A DNA stretch of 64,000 bases from Tenodera sinensis. Taxonomy: Eukaryota > Arthropoda > Insecta > Mantodea > Mantidae. Positions 60,601-61,946 of this stretch are shown one piece after another (position 1 is the first letter of the stretch; every line of letters begins with the position of its first letter). The position numbers and the translations under genes were made by a program. The notes beneath the pieces were generated by a model. The model was not told the DNA's origin, ran no database searches, and saw nothing but the letters and a program-made list of their open reading frames with translations. The stretch lies in the NCBI GenBank assembly GCA_030765045.1, contig CM060967.1, positions 148,913,751 to 148,977,750 of the forward strand, in the 5' to 3' direction.

Positions 60601-61946
60601 ATACATTTTGTCTAACAAGGGACACCCTTGACCTCGAACGCTCGGAACCTCATGGAAACAGGCTTAGAATAACAATTATTCATAAACAAAACAATGGTCT
60701 GTGTCATTTCCATGCAAAATGTTACATTCTACTTTAAGTGGCATTTTAATAGAGAGAAACAAAGTTCCAAGATATTAATACCATAGGAGGGAAATTATTT
60801 GTAACTCAATGACATCAGTGTATCATTACATTTTCAATCAACAGTGCCAAAAATCCTCTGCTTAAATTATTTATAGTACCACAAAATACACATACTTACA
60901 CATCTGATAGTGCTTAGATTAGTCCTCAAAGTGCAGATGCAGAAGTTTGATGAAGTGGTTAAAACAAAGTTGAAGAGAGCAATGTGCACACCTCATTAAA
61001 GCCACATTATCACATTCCATATCACTTTTTCATTCACGCAGCCCAATATCAAAACTCACACTAATTATATTAGCAAATGATGATATGGTGTATGGGAATA
61101 TATGATAAATGATGATGACACTGACATGCCTTGCAGCGCCATGTTCTTCTGTTGTAGGTCCGTGACATACTACAACTGTCAGTGAACCATGTGACGCTGC
61201 TCTCCTACAATTTTACCCACATTATTATACAATATAGAACACCTGCAACCCTGTGCTGCTACAGCTCAAAGGCAGTCTTATGGTACAGATAATGTTGCAG
61301 CACTCTCCAAAAACAAAATTTATTCTACCTTAAAACATTATGGCACAAAAATGAACACCATGGTATAGGTACCTACATTGCACTGAAGCATTTGCCTGCC
61401 TCTTTCACATTCCTCGCTGTCTTCTCCATGTTGTACGCTTCAAACTGAAATAAAATCATAAAGTTGATTCTAAAATGATTGTCGTACATTCTACACAGCA
61501 GTAGTAATGAACAACTTAAAGCAAATAGAATTCTGCTGTAGCATAATATAGAACAGCACGTATATTGAGTAAACTTTTAGTTTAGCGATTTCACAATGCT
61601 TAAAATAAATATACCTACATCATATATGATATATGTAATAAATATATTATGCTTTATTTGATATTCTATTATTTAATATGCACCAAAAATCTATGACGCC
61701 TAATTTTTACTAACATTTAACCACATTTTCGGAGGTTAGAGGTTAGATGATTAAGAGAATTTCAATTAACCTTATTCCACATTACACACTGAATACCTGG
61801 ATTGCAAAGTTATCTGGAAAGAGCGTTTTAGCCGTAATCATCCATGCTTTTGCAGCATAGGGGTCTACTTCCAAAGCACTTTTCGCTCGAAAAACCAGAT
61901 AATCTTCATCCGAAACACAATGTCCATTTTCTATTATAGAGGCCAT
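28264..61946 (-). CDS. INTS10: Integrator complex subunit 10 (INTS10), whole gene, 13 coding exons
   Basis: Subunit of the nuclear Integrator complex, which cleaves nascent snRNA and promoter-proximal transcripts. INTS10 belongs to the arm module with INTS13 and INTS14. Exons on the minus strand: 61797-61946, 61377-61444, 60432-60559, 57537-57652, 54062-54143, 51012-51139, 48460-48575, 48104-48243, 43667-43873, 42243-42439, 39119-39301, 36597-36856, 28264-28423. They total 1935 nt, giving 644 residues plus a stop. All junctions are GT-AG and all phases match, which strongly supports the model. The protein is helical-repeat-like throughout. Best-conserved blocks are the N-terminal AKAWMITAKTLFP, the exon 4 LLLLRRFP, the exon 12 LAIGHMITLLQ and the last-exon TRGADKGVKEDF. 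Vertebrate INTS10 is about 700 residues; this version is shorter in the middle, so a small missed exon between exons 8 and 9 is possible but not needed by phase. The ATG has a good context (AAAATGG). No polyadenylation signal was obvious just past the stop. Confidence 0.93.
28630..28770 (+). pseudogene. I-type LINE 3' end fragment in INTS10 intron 12
   Basis: Matches the LINE 3' end (gaggaaatggaccaagatca, tggagagcaagaggattt and the caacaacaacaaatta end). 5'-truncated. Confidence 0.75.
28917..29190 (-). repeat. SINE-A, diverged, minus orientation
   Basis: Shows the tail (tttatttatgccaataaact), the hairpin region aactcgcaagccaagtgtgg, the B box gggatttgaacc and a distal part ending aaataacctttagatc. 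The A-box part is weak. Confidence 0.65.
29485..29665 (-). repeat. SINE-A tail next to SINE-B body, both minus
   Basis: 29485-29545 is the SINE-A tail. 29556-29665 matches the SINE-B body (aattttgctgttaactgcca, then gctggaatttcttcctgtag). No tRNA-like head remains in either. Confidence 0.6.
30115..30185 (+). pseudogene. I-type LINE 3' end fragment
   Basis: ggagagcaagaggattaatg with gctaacaacaaacaa at the end, the last about 70 nt of the LINE. The sequence cattttggcacgtttg occurs on both sides (30108-30123 and 30181-30197) and may be its target-site duplication. Confidence 0.75.
30560..30655 (+). pseudogene. I-type LINE 3' end fragment
   Basis: tattggaaagcacgaatgct and a tail of five AAC units followed by AATTA. 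Diverged copy of the same 3' end; aattaatct sequence on both sides (30540 and 30645) may be a duplication. Confidence 0.65.
31080..31183 (+). repeat. Left half of the unclassified repeat split by the LTR element
   Basis: Matches 7145-7245 (gcaaggggaatattagaata, then ctttgcacacttaacat). It continues on the far side of the LTR element at 36086. Confidence 0.65.
31184..31734 (-). repeat. 3' LTR
   Basis: 551 bp, TGGTGCAG at the plus-strand left edge and GTCTCA at the right edge. It is nearly identical to 35531-36085; the main length difference is near the inner left edge (gatgattaacac versus gtgattactggtaac). Confidence 0.9.
31920..32270. repeat. Minisatellite inside the LTR element
   Basis: About a dozen imperfect units built from cagttattatacaatacata and ttcagttattgtacaacaca. 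Unit lengths vary from about 21 to 26 nt. The repeated unit makes a spurious open frame (32008-32286). Confidence 0.85.
32271..33008 (-). other. Element interior between minisatellite and integrase remnant
   Basis: No protein domain readable on either strand. It is taken as the 3' untranslated part of the LTR element. Plus-strand ORFs at 32333-32660 lack coding features. Confidence 0.5.
33009..33155 (-). pseudogene. Integrase C-terminal remnant of pol
   Basis: 49 codons ending in TAG, reading KMEPLVITKQLGDHTYELQN and then GKLVGRYHKNKLKPYKERTK. This is the SH3-like integrase tail of Ty3/Gypsy elements (typical pattern Y-E-L-x-x-x-x-G-K-x-x-G-x-x-H-x-x-x-L-K-P-Y). It lies only about 70 nt after the gag stop, so about 3 kb of pol has been removed cleanly. 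Confidence 0.8.
33225..35237 (-). CDS. gag: Gag protein of Ty3/Gypsy-type LTR element, 670 residues, intact
   Basis: Structural protein of retrotransposon particles. Residues about 60-300 form a long charged coiled coil with repeated GQKMEQN-type heptads. A retrotransposon gag core follows at about 350-490: ITPPTFDEEKGDDPKLFVKE, KNKALEWLRLTLAGHES, RYWGPAKQNQTRVELATGRY, SLVDYFMKVANKG. The C-terminal third is rich in Arg, His and Asn (RGRGAHHFPQPHNHG), probably binding RNA; no CCHC zinc knuckle is visible. The ORF ends at a TAA (QGNYNN), with no pol frame overlapping it. ATG at 35237 lies about 290 nt inside the 5' LTR. An open frame of this length in a deleted element suggests recent insertion or continuing use of Gag. 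The plus-strand ORFs at 33125-33656 and 34534-34878 are shadows. Confidence 0.88.
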   Translation of the reverse strand: MLLRSGKVVGLLTLSELNKEIKMSRKEIETGVGEGADRPSYQVELESEEQVEIGKDQRLLMIMFERLEQSLGQKIEGVREDLENNKKEIGQKMEQNKVELGQKMEQNNAELKQDMEQSLGQKMEEVRQNLEQKIELGRQECKENMKVMETNLKLVHKNLNETKEALEARVEIVGDRMGKIESEMRENKIVLEGEIARCREEITECNTSVDCKITNVKAEITEELRKEIEVVKKDIINETVEQIVIPKIKTMNDVVHLQQDAINDMKQSHLEIKNDLKSICEEMKKGKESLANVNDVVNALQRQDDLDVSNVQDESYLNNVQNVDSPYRERGSQPNNDTTHNTCYTNSILHEITPPTFDEEKGDDPKLFVKEMEEYFKVKRIPNELRMMIVKKSLKNKALEWLRLTLAGHESYSSFRNLFLSRYWGPAKQNQTRVELATGRYDPTKGLSLVDYFMKVANKGKLLDPNLSEAELITSITRHFPDTVRTGLIVARPVDFADMIELLTAFETQNGRPNEHRHRNGHPNSPILNRSTATNNQSEGEHRNTWSTHERGRGAHHFPQPHNHGERMENTRQRYHDTIPRGESRYRTHRYDRGRPGDRTHQVNHIRFCREYLNSQRPSYNRGSRQRGRNQWYTDNIRQQEVDENVTNRADAAQNTETTTTTNTQGNYNN
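35531..36085 (-). repeat. 5' LTR
   Basis: 555 bp. On the minus strand it starts TGAGACAG and ends GTACCA, followed by AAATGGCTTACCCAACG, the position expected for the primer-binding site; the tRNA used is not identified. Confidence 0.9.
36086..36355 (+). repeat. Right half of the split unclassified repeat
   Basis: Matches 7250-7400 (ataacaagggatatctccga, acataaattgtgtattttag) and, inverted, 9780-9885. Confidence 0.65.
36356..36425 (+). pseudogene. I-type LINE 3' end fragment
   Basis: tggagagcaagaggattaat, then gacttcattgtcagaaatcc and gctaacaac; nearly the same as 3398-3460. Confidence 0.75.
36597..36856 (-). CDS. INTS10: INTS10 exon 12
   Basis: 260 nt, acceptor gtacag/TTT, donor CCAG/gtaaac. 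Conserved blocks are DLAIGHMITLLQYDWP, IRQQGTFSYGLFQHYVVNID and VLEEFMYLSTDQGG, close to vertebrate GHVIVLLQQEWP, QQGNFQYENFFNYVTNID and MLEEFAYL. A second possible acceptor 6 nt downstream would only drop two residues. Confidence 0.95.
36987..37110. repeat. Long perfect-like hairpin, about 55-bp arms
   Basis: Arms 36987-37040 and 37053-37110 are reverse complements with few mismatches (accaaaaaggtgagtcgatt and its counterpart). The loop is aaaacatgttcc. Related half-arms occur at 44125-44165 and in the hairpin at 45842-46075, so this is a dispersed family, likely a PLE-type terminal structure. Confidence 0.7.
37515..38265 (+). pseudogene. PLE-1 fragment (GIY-YIG endonuclease), split by a LINE insertion
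   Basis: The frame starts with the residues of ...PNYKKSG, is interrupted at 37568-37966, and continues IYQFCCLDCDWVYIDKTKLH, then LKKHFRNIKYKQTD and INPEVKLLKQLNGHIDLMVW. It matches the C-terminus of the PLE-1 copy at 51513-52178. GIY-YIG endonucleases nick target DNA during PLE integration. In this copy the second motif (VYIDKT) has lost the usual glycine. Confidence 0.8.
37568..37966 (+). mobile_element. 5'-truncated LINE (R1/RTE-like 3' end) with 13-bp TSD
   Basis: Flanked by AAAAAATCTGGCA at 37555-37567 and 37967-37979. The frames give GCETWSLTKSMKSQIQSAEM type sequence (here VEVRHGSHEEH / MKSQIQSAEMNFLRKTKGCT), KNQDIREELTLN and a G-R-D-G-R-P-K-K-R-W-E-E end, a pattern common at the end of R1/RTE-like LINE proteins. 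It ends in an A-rich tail. Confidence 0.8.
38290..38770. mobile_element. piggyBac-type MITE with TTAA target duplications
   Basis: Ends CCCTTTCATGCCTG (38290-38303) and CAGGCATGAAAGGG (38757-38770), each flanked by TTAA (38286-38289 and 38771-38774). TTAA targets with CCCTTT ends are diagnostic of piggyBac-related elements. Inside is a second inverted pair (aaccgcagtcaaatg at 38499-38513, reversed at 38588-38602) and a tRNA-like B box (gagttcgagtc on minus, about 38610). No transposase. Confidence 0.9.
38870..38925 (+). repeat. PLE-1 terminal repeat piece
   Basis: aatttcaagaactttcagca and aagtgaagcttatagtct, the block that ends PLE-1 copies. Confidence 0.55.
39119..39301 (-). CDS. INTS10: INTS10 exon 11
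   Basis: 183 nt (61 codons), acceptor ttgcag/AGA, donor AAG/gtaatc. It encodes RMFEHILQVVTSLPPTPGQP, a linker, then LKRHVHFLPLTRSEVLQYCI and KLVVGALK. The F-L-P-x-T-x-x-x-x-x-x-Y-C block aligns with the vertebrate LLPCTSKAIMPYCL. Confidence 0.9.
39430..39999. mobile_element. PLE-type inverted terminal repeats with hammerhead-like cores
   Basis: An inverted repeat of about 190-bp arms: 39438-39630 and 39697-39999, the right arm split by a SINE-A fragment. Each arm contains a hammerhead-like core. On plus, 39899-39930 reads CTGATGA, a GGAGC/GCTCT stem, GAAAC. On minus, 39491-39523 reads CTGACGA, the same stem, GAAACCGGTC. The PLE ORF is missing; only the termini remain. It lies in INTS10 intron 10. 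Confidence 0.7.
39722..39815 (-). repeat. SINE-A fragment inside the PLE arm
   Basis: Carries the inverted tail and hairpin region and stops at aacttaaaaattcaat. Comparing the two arms of the surrounding inverted repeat shows the arm was uninterrupted before. Confidence 0.75.
41044..41490 (+). pseudogene. pogo/Tigger-like transposase, N-terminal DNA-binding part
   Basis: Reads MDTKKKCCNTAGFKLKVIKF, VKENGNRFAGHEFIVSECNI and RKWQKQKEPL, the first helix-turn-helix of CENP-B-type DNA-binding domains. It continues YPELESELLEYVLELRNNGI and SHEMLPLKAREIA, the second (Tc5-type) domain. A TGA at about 41353 is followed in frame by FKVSRGWIFRFMRCKGLSLR. The DDE catalytic domain is absent. A terminal-like GGTGTGTTCGTTACGCACATAA piece follows at about 41586. 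Truncated and inactive. Confidence 0.82.
41738..42170 (+). other. PLE-1 terminal piece and a possible degraded hammerhead-like site
   Basis: 41738-41800 repeats the PLE-1 end. At 42054-42087 CTGATGA is followed, after a possible GGC/GCC stem, by GAAAG. This resembles PLE termini but the core is imperfect and no partner arm was found. Confidence 0.4.
42243..42439 (-). CDS. INTS10: INTS10 exon 10
   Basis: 197 nt, acceptor tttgcag/AAT, donor TCT/gtaagt. It reads EFAKLSQHLKLETWLQGFLI, DAALYKGQFEEARNKI and continues to CENIFS. The W-L-x-x-F-L-x-D-x-x-x-Y-x-G-Q-x-x-x-A block is conserved in the family. It ends in phase 0. Confidence 0.92.
42515..42605 (+). repeat. PLE-1 terminal repeat
   Basis: aagataagtgaagcttttag, then gatcctgttgcttcactgtt and aatagcttc. 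The last part is also seen at 16310 (inverted) and 54000-54025, linking these scattered ends to one family. Confidence 0.6.
42606..42950 (-). repeat. SINE-E (tRNA-derived, GC-rich)
   Basis: Its reverse complement starts ctagtgcagttggtaacgcg, an A-box-like head, then B box gggttcgatccc. The body is unusually GC-rich for this window (cagccgctgtgtcccccacc near the far end). One copy only is seen here. Plus-strand ORFs (42657-43012) are SINE sequence. Confidence 0.7.
43276..43535. other. Unidentified sequence open on both strands
   Basis: Open for 75 codons on plus and 84 on minus. The minus frame (TPADFLVMKLLRLSNSGISR and PIMWPYVVSDVYNML) and plus frame (NSFITRKSAGVTSTIISVIL) both look protein-like. 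I do not recognise either. It sits in INTS10 intron 9 and does not match INTS10, so it may be a captured or transposon-derived exon. Confidence 0.35.
43667..43873 (-). CDS. INTS10: INTS10 exon 9
   Basis: 207 nt, acceptor atatcag/CCA, donor AGAG/gtaacg. It encodes AMGETSVVLVEAFCTEAPEE, a lysine-rich stretch (EPKIKHRKLDAG), then a helix with NFQMALHCWDLLHS that aligns with the family's SFKLARESWELLYS. The KHRKLDAG stretch corresponds to the family's KKRKLAEG. The exon matches exon 8 directly in phase. Confidence 0.9.
44450..44800 (-). pseudogene. PIF/Harbinger (HARBI1-like) transposase relic
   Basis: The minus frame reads TTGAFQHVIRDHIHVWECTV, CRIIRRVSLSIAQMRVQYI and, past a stop, KQGFYDIGIFFNVIDAMDCS then HTKIQ, FRSRTGNFSTKF and AVCDANL. 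F-x-x-V-x-x-A-x-D-C-T-H-x-x-I is the first catalytic block of Harbinger nucleases, and R-x-G-x-F-S-x-x-x-Q-A-V-C-D is the second. The remaining C-terminal part was not found downstream. Confidence 0.78.
44935..45057. repeat. SINE-A inverted dimer fragment
   Basis: 44935-44990 is SINE-A minus (gaacttaaaaattcaatgcc, B box gggatttgaacc) joined head-on to a plus tail (cagcttgtgtgtttaaacac ... ggcataaatacataataatt). Confidence 0.65.
45185..45405. mobile_element. PLE-type inverted repeat with two hammerhead-like cores
   Basis: Arms of about 80 bp (attcaagttgttctcgggct and its complement near 45380-45400) enclose opposed cores. On plus, 45310-45344 reads CTGATGA, GGGAG...CTCC(T) stem with a 9-nt loop, GAAACGTC. 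On minus, 45233-45267 has the same layout with CTTATGA. GAAAC is followed by C after the palindrome ACGT. No ORF remains. Confidence 0.7.
45842..46075. mobile_element. Inverted-repeat cassette with a weak hammerhead-like core
   Basis: Arms 45842-45912 and 46001-46075 are reverse complements (aacaacactttttatatttc, cagaacatgtttcagaggtt). 45986-46015 on plus reads TTGATGA, a GAG...CTC stem, then GAAAC. It shares arm sequence with 36987-37110. Confidence 0.5.
46336..47128 (-). mobile_element. PLE-2: GIY-YIG endonuclease end and 3' terminus of a second PLE family
   Basis: The minus frame 46811-47128 reads SVGIYRIPCSVYIGTTQHMV, the GIY-YIG motif pair, then NTRITEHKRCCHLGQTEKPA and VAEHTL. In another frame (46423-46842) it continues FQTQLSC, IEIFKHKDNFNRKEE, which carries the catalytic glutamate region. 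One frameshift lies near 46820. Just past the ORF end, 46395-46426 on minus reads CTGAGGA, a TTCGA/TTGAA stem, GAAACATC: a hammerhead-like core. gcccacaagcctggataatc (47067-47086) is inverted at about 46350-46367. RT is absent upstream. Confidence 0.8.
47265..47540 (-). repeat. SINE-A, near full length, minus
   Basis: Minus strand has the A box tagctcagtggttagagc and B box ggtttcaaatcc-like (aggatttgaacc on plus). The distal part (gaatctctcattggagat, gactttatgtcccat-like, then aaataaccttcagatg) reaches 47520, then an inverted piece of the same distal end follows to about 47620. Confidence 0.7.
47625..47850 (+). repeat. SINE-B, full length
   Basis: Head with gtggctcagttggttagatg (A box) and gggttcaaatccagccc (B box), then the body shared with 19304-19540 (aaaacgacagctccaagaca, ggacaaaattccagcatcct). 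Confidence 0.82.
47865..47975. repeat. SINE-A tail pair, inverted
   Basis: attatttatgacaacaaact (minus tail) followed by cacagtaagtttgttgccat (plus tail), again an inverted junction. Confidence 0.55.
48104..48243 (-). CDS. INTS10: INTS10 exon 8
   Basis: 140 nt, acceptor ctttag/GAA, donor GCAG/gtaact. It encodes NKELYWQKITQFHKTRKSIG, then DEQQLLYCTTTFFLHCLHEY and IVALEA. The pattern (a polar helix, then L-Y-C-T-T-x-F-F-x-x-C-x-x-Y) aligns with vertebrate Y-S-T-M-L-V-F-F-K-N-A-F-x-Y. Phase 1 out. Confidence 0.88.
48285..48325. repeat. CT microsatellite in INTS10 intron 7 side
   Basis: Run of ctccctccctctctctctct and ccctctgtctctt. It lies between exons 7 and 8 and may serve as nothing more than intronic polypyrimidine. 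Confidence 0.7.
48460..48575 (-). CDS. INTS10: INTS10 exon 7
   Basis: 116 nt, acceptor tttttag/GAT, donor CATG/gtaaat. It encodes DLPELESKIEDPWKNLFMIQ and then ECIGRKLGWELSGILGHT. The D-P-W-x-x-L-F motif matches INTS10. It leaves TG, completed by G from exon 8 to give Trp. Confidence 0.9.
48847..49049 (+). repeat. SINE-A with inverted 5' part and 10-bp TSD, inside the Tc1 element
   Basis: Flanked by aaaattacct at 48837-48846 and at 49050-49059. The first part (ggtagaaccagaactgaaaa) is inverted relative to the rest, which runs from gtgtctgtggttcaaatccc (B box) to ggcataaataaataataatt. Inversion of the 5' part is typical of twin-primed reverse transcription. Confidence 0.8.
49290..50140 (-). 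pseudogene. Tc1 transposase, interrupted
   Basis: Starts MGCRGKNSTFEQRQLVIFHH at 50140, with the paired HTH (KTRRQIADLLNMKKSTVNDI), an in-frame stop, then LPQTGRPRVITRRKERAV. The catalytic core follows: EVIFCDKSKFNVSGSDG (first D), a stop near 49583, VMVWSCMLSRG, FYQDSDSNHTAHNV (second D), and, after a frameshift near 49340, RPDSNLIENLWNMLE (the E). All three acidic residues are still visible. Stops and the frameshift make it inactive. Confidence 0.88.
51012..51139 (-). CDS. INTS10: INTS10 exon 6
   Basis: 128 nt, acceptor ccacag/TGT, donor CAG/gtaagg. It encodes VCDLLPLLGSSSIDLLPKQL, then FRLMHKSIEFYLCYLMSPNK and VIQ, matching the family's VCDVLPL and L-x-K-x-x-E-F-Y blocks. It ends in phase 0. 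Confidence 0.92.
51513..52285 (-). pseudogene. PLE-1 RT thumb and GIY-YIG endonuclease
   Basis: Starts just past the array as DVLKLLNLQDKAIQFTLE with stops, then LNFGIDRKATHTDNYI and PFARKFAVFNSLIYGLINIP (thumb region). Then KKSGIYQFSCWDCDRVFIGK, the GIY-YIG motifs, CHLETRIKEHFRNIKYKQTD and NHEINPEVKLFKQLSGPIDL. The 221-codon open frame at 51513-52178 is intact, so decay is modest. Confidence 0.87.
52299..53265 (-). repeat. Tandem array of SINE-A, three head-to-tail units, plus an inverted end piece
   Basis: gtagaactggaacttaaaaa recurs at 52304, 52631 and 52957, so the unit is 326-327 bp. Each unit has a tRNA-like B box (gggatttgaacc), a stem-like cttccgcttgccgggcggac and tgagctattgtgaca (A box on minus). 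Units are almost identical by eye. The last unit is followed by an inverted partial copy (about 53192-53265). Both outer edges of the insertion lie at the same internal point (ctacctctcaaa). Confidence 0.88.
53280..53924 (-). pseudogene. PLE-1 reverse transcriptase, N-terminal half
   Basis: Reads IIYTKADKGNKIVILDQSDC, EDYLKMHNDPLKS, then VLPRLYALLKFTN and, after a frameshift near 53558, MRPIINCINSPTYNLAKWLS. RT motif A follows as LISFDVTTLFPSIPRKNF with the first catalytic aspartate. It ends at about ELIDDFVKLTN where the SINE array begins, so the Y-x-D-D motif is not present. Confidence 0.85.
53975..54035 (+). repeat. PLE-1 end piece
   Basis: tttagattctcattgcttca then atgttaatagcttc matches the start block seen at 42575-42605, marking the upstream terminus of the PLE-1 copy. 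Confidence 0.55.
54062..54143 (-). CDS. INTS10: INTS10 exon 5
   Basis: 82 nt, acceptor tttcag/CCA, donor CTGG/gtgagt. It encodes PGLVDTLMAAEKHSHYQNSV and then NCYRKLL. The S-V-N-C-x-R-K-L block is conserved in INTS10. It leaves phase 1. Confidence 0.92.
54668..54935 (-). repeat. SINE-C, full length with poly(A), minus
   Basis: A 28-T run at 54668-54695 is the poly(A) tail on minus. At the other end the minus strand begins with gatagcgtgatggttagcgt (A box) and cgagttcgaatctc (B box), then gaggttttccctaccctgag and the 3' part with gacacaatgttggaggacgt. The long A tail suggests a young insertion. Confidence 0.85.
55025..55450 (+). pseudogene. Second pogo-like relic
   Basis: 55323-55445 reads MEKHRRHSNHAS, a stop, then LKVILYAEEHGSRAAEWHF, the CENP-B-type N-terminal HTH (compare F-K-L-K-V-x-x-F-A-x-x-x-G-N-R-A-A). 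Upstream, ggtgcaccttatactcaaga (55122) resembles a pogo terminal repeat. The rest is missing. Confidence 0.65.
55451..56640. other. Unrecognised stretch within INTS10 intron 4
   Basis: The plus frame at 55810-56016 (KLKASMKVANQGREMLFMLK, then FPTALSQVLMK) and overlapping minus frames at 56068-56501 are open. I recognise no domain. Confidence 0.35.
56640..56990 (+). pseudogene. PLE-1 3' end fragment
   Basis: Matches the end of the PLE-1 protein (aaatccagaggtttaattat, cctatagatttaatggtttg) and its 3' non-coding part, with TGGTG/CACC stem followed by GAAAC (about 56885-56907) and the terminal block ending at about 56990. The coding part is only about 40 codons. Confidence 0.7.
57537..57652 (-). 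CDS. INTS10: INTS10 exon 4
   Basis: 116 nt, acceptor tttgcag/ATG, donor GGG/gtgagt. Joined to the G of exon 3 it reads DVQHQLLLVAAERSEDTMEH, then CRLVLLLLRRFPRTVLQQG. The run of leucines and RRFP is strongly conserved in INTS10. It ends in phase 0. Confidence 0.93.
57880..59490 (+). pseudogene. DDE transposase relic (Tc1/mariner-IS630-like), split by a SINE-A multimer
   Basis: The plus frames give EIQRFRKEQSKLYYLDETWM (first catalytic D at about 58122), then LHEEIIGKVFRKWFENIQP and VVVMDNAPYHSVKAEHLP (second D at about 58405). After the insert they give LPPYHCMLNPIEMVWCQLKA (the E at about 59435). Y-x-D-E-T-W, M-D-N-A-x-Y-H and N-P-I-E-x-V-W are the DDE_3-type motifs. Residues around all three acids are intact but frameshifts (near 58260) and the insert inactivate it. 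No terminal repeats were identified. Confidence 0.85.
58531..59294. repeat. SINE-A multimer (inverted plus tandem) with 12-bp TSD
   Basis: Flanked by AGTTAAAGAAGA at 58519-58530 and 59295-59306. The first about 280 bp is one minus copy (tail first), then comes a head-on junction at about 58810-58830 and a plus tandem dimer (B boxes near 58915 and 59240). The insertion ends at ctacctctcaaa, the same point as in the array at 52299-53265. Confidence 0.88.
59655..59950. repeat. CT-rich low-complexity tract
   Basis: Almost pure pyrimidine on plus for about 290 nt. The open frames over it (59653-59933) are low-complexity artefacts. Confidence 0.8.
60040..60300 (+). pseudogene. I-type LINE fragment (RNase H end)
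   Basis: Reads NHNEKPDILARKGTKFK (compare GNEKADFLAKK), then VPLESVKATFKNKT and PQKTVVTMFRLSIELHCLRK, matching the LINE after RNase H. A CA-rich microsatellite follows at 60325-60415. Confidence 0.7.
60432..60559 (-). CDS. INTS10: INTS10 exon 3
   Basis: 128 nt. The acceptor at 60560-60562 (tttcag) gives FQKFQEVPEMWQEVQALTTA, matching the family's F-x-x-F-P-D-x-P-x-x-W-R-E block. A second AG 7 nt further in would break the frame. The donor is TTTAG/gtatgc, phase 1. Confidence 0.92.
60560..61376. other. INTS10 intron 2
   Basis: 817-bp AT-rich intron with no mobile element recognised. Donor gtaggt is at 61376; acceptor tttcag ends at 60560. Confidence 0.8.
61377..61444 (-). CDS. INTS10: INTS10 exon 2
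   Basis: 68 nt, acceptor tttcag/TTT, donor AAT/gtaggt. It encodes FEAYNMEKTARNVKEAGKCF followed by SA, matching the family's Y-x-x-E-x-A pattern after exon 1. It leaves two bases (AT) that are completed by a T from exon 3 to give Ile. Using the next GT would run into a stop, so this donor is preferred. Confidence 0.9.
61797..61946 (-). CDS. INTS10: INTS10 exon 1 (start codon)
   Basis: Encodes residues 1-50, starting MASIIENGHC and containing AKAWMITAKTLFPDNFAIQ, which aligns with the conserved INTS10 N-terminus (AKAWLITARSLYP type in vertebrates). ATG is at 61946 in a favourable context (A at -3, G at +4). The donor reads CCAG/gtattc. The exon ends in phase 0. Confidence 0.93.
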
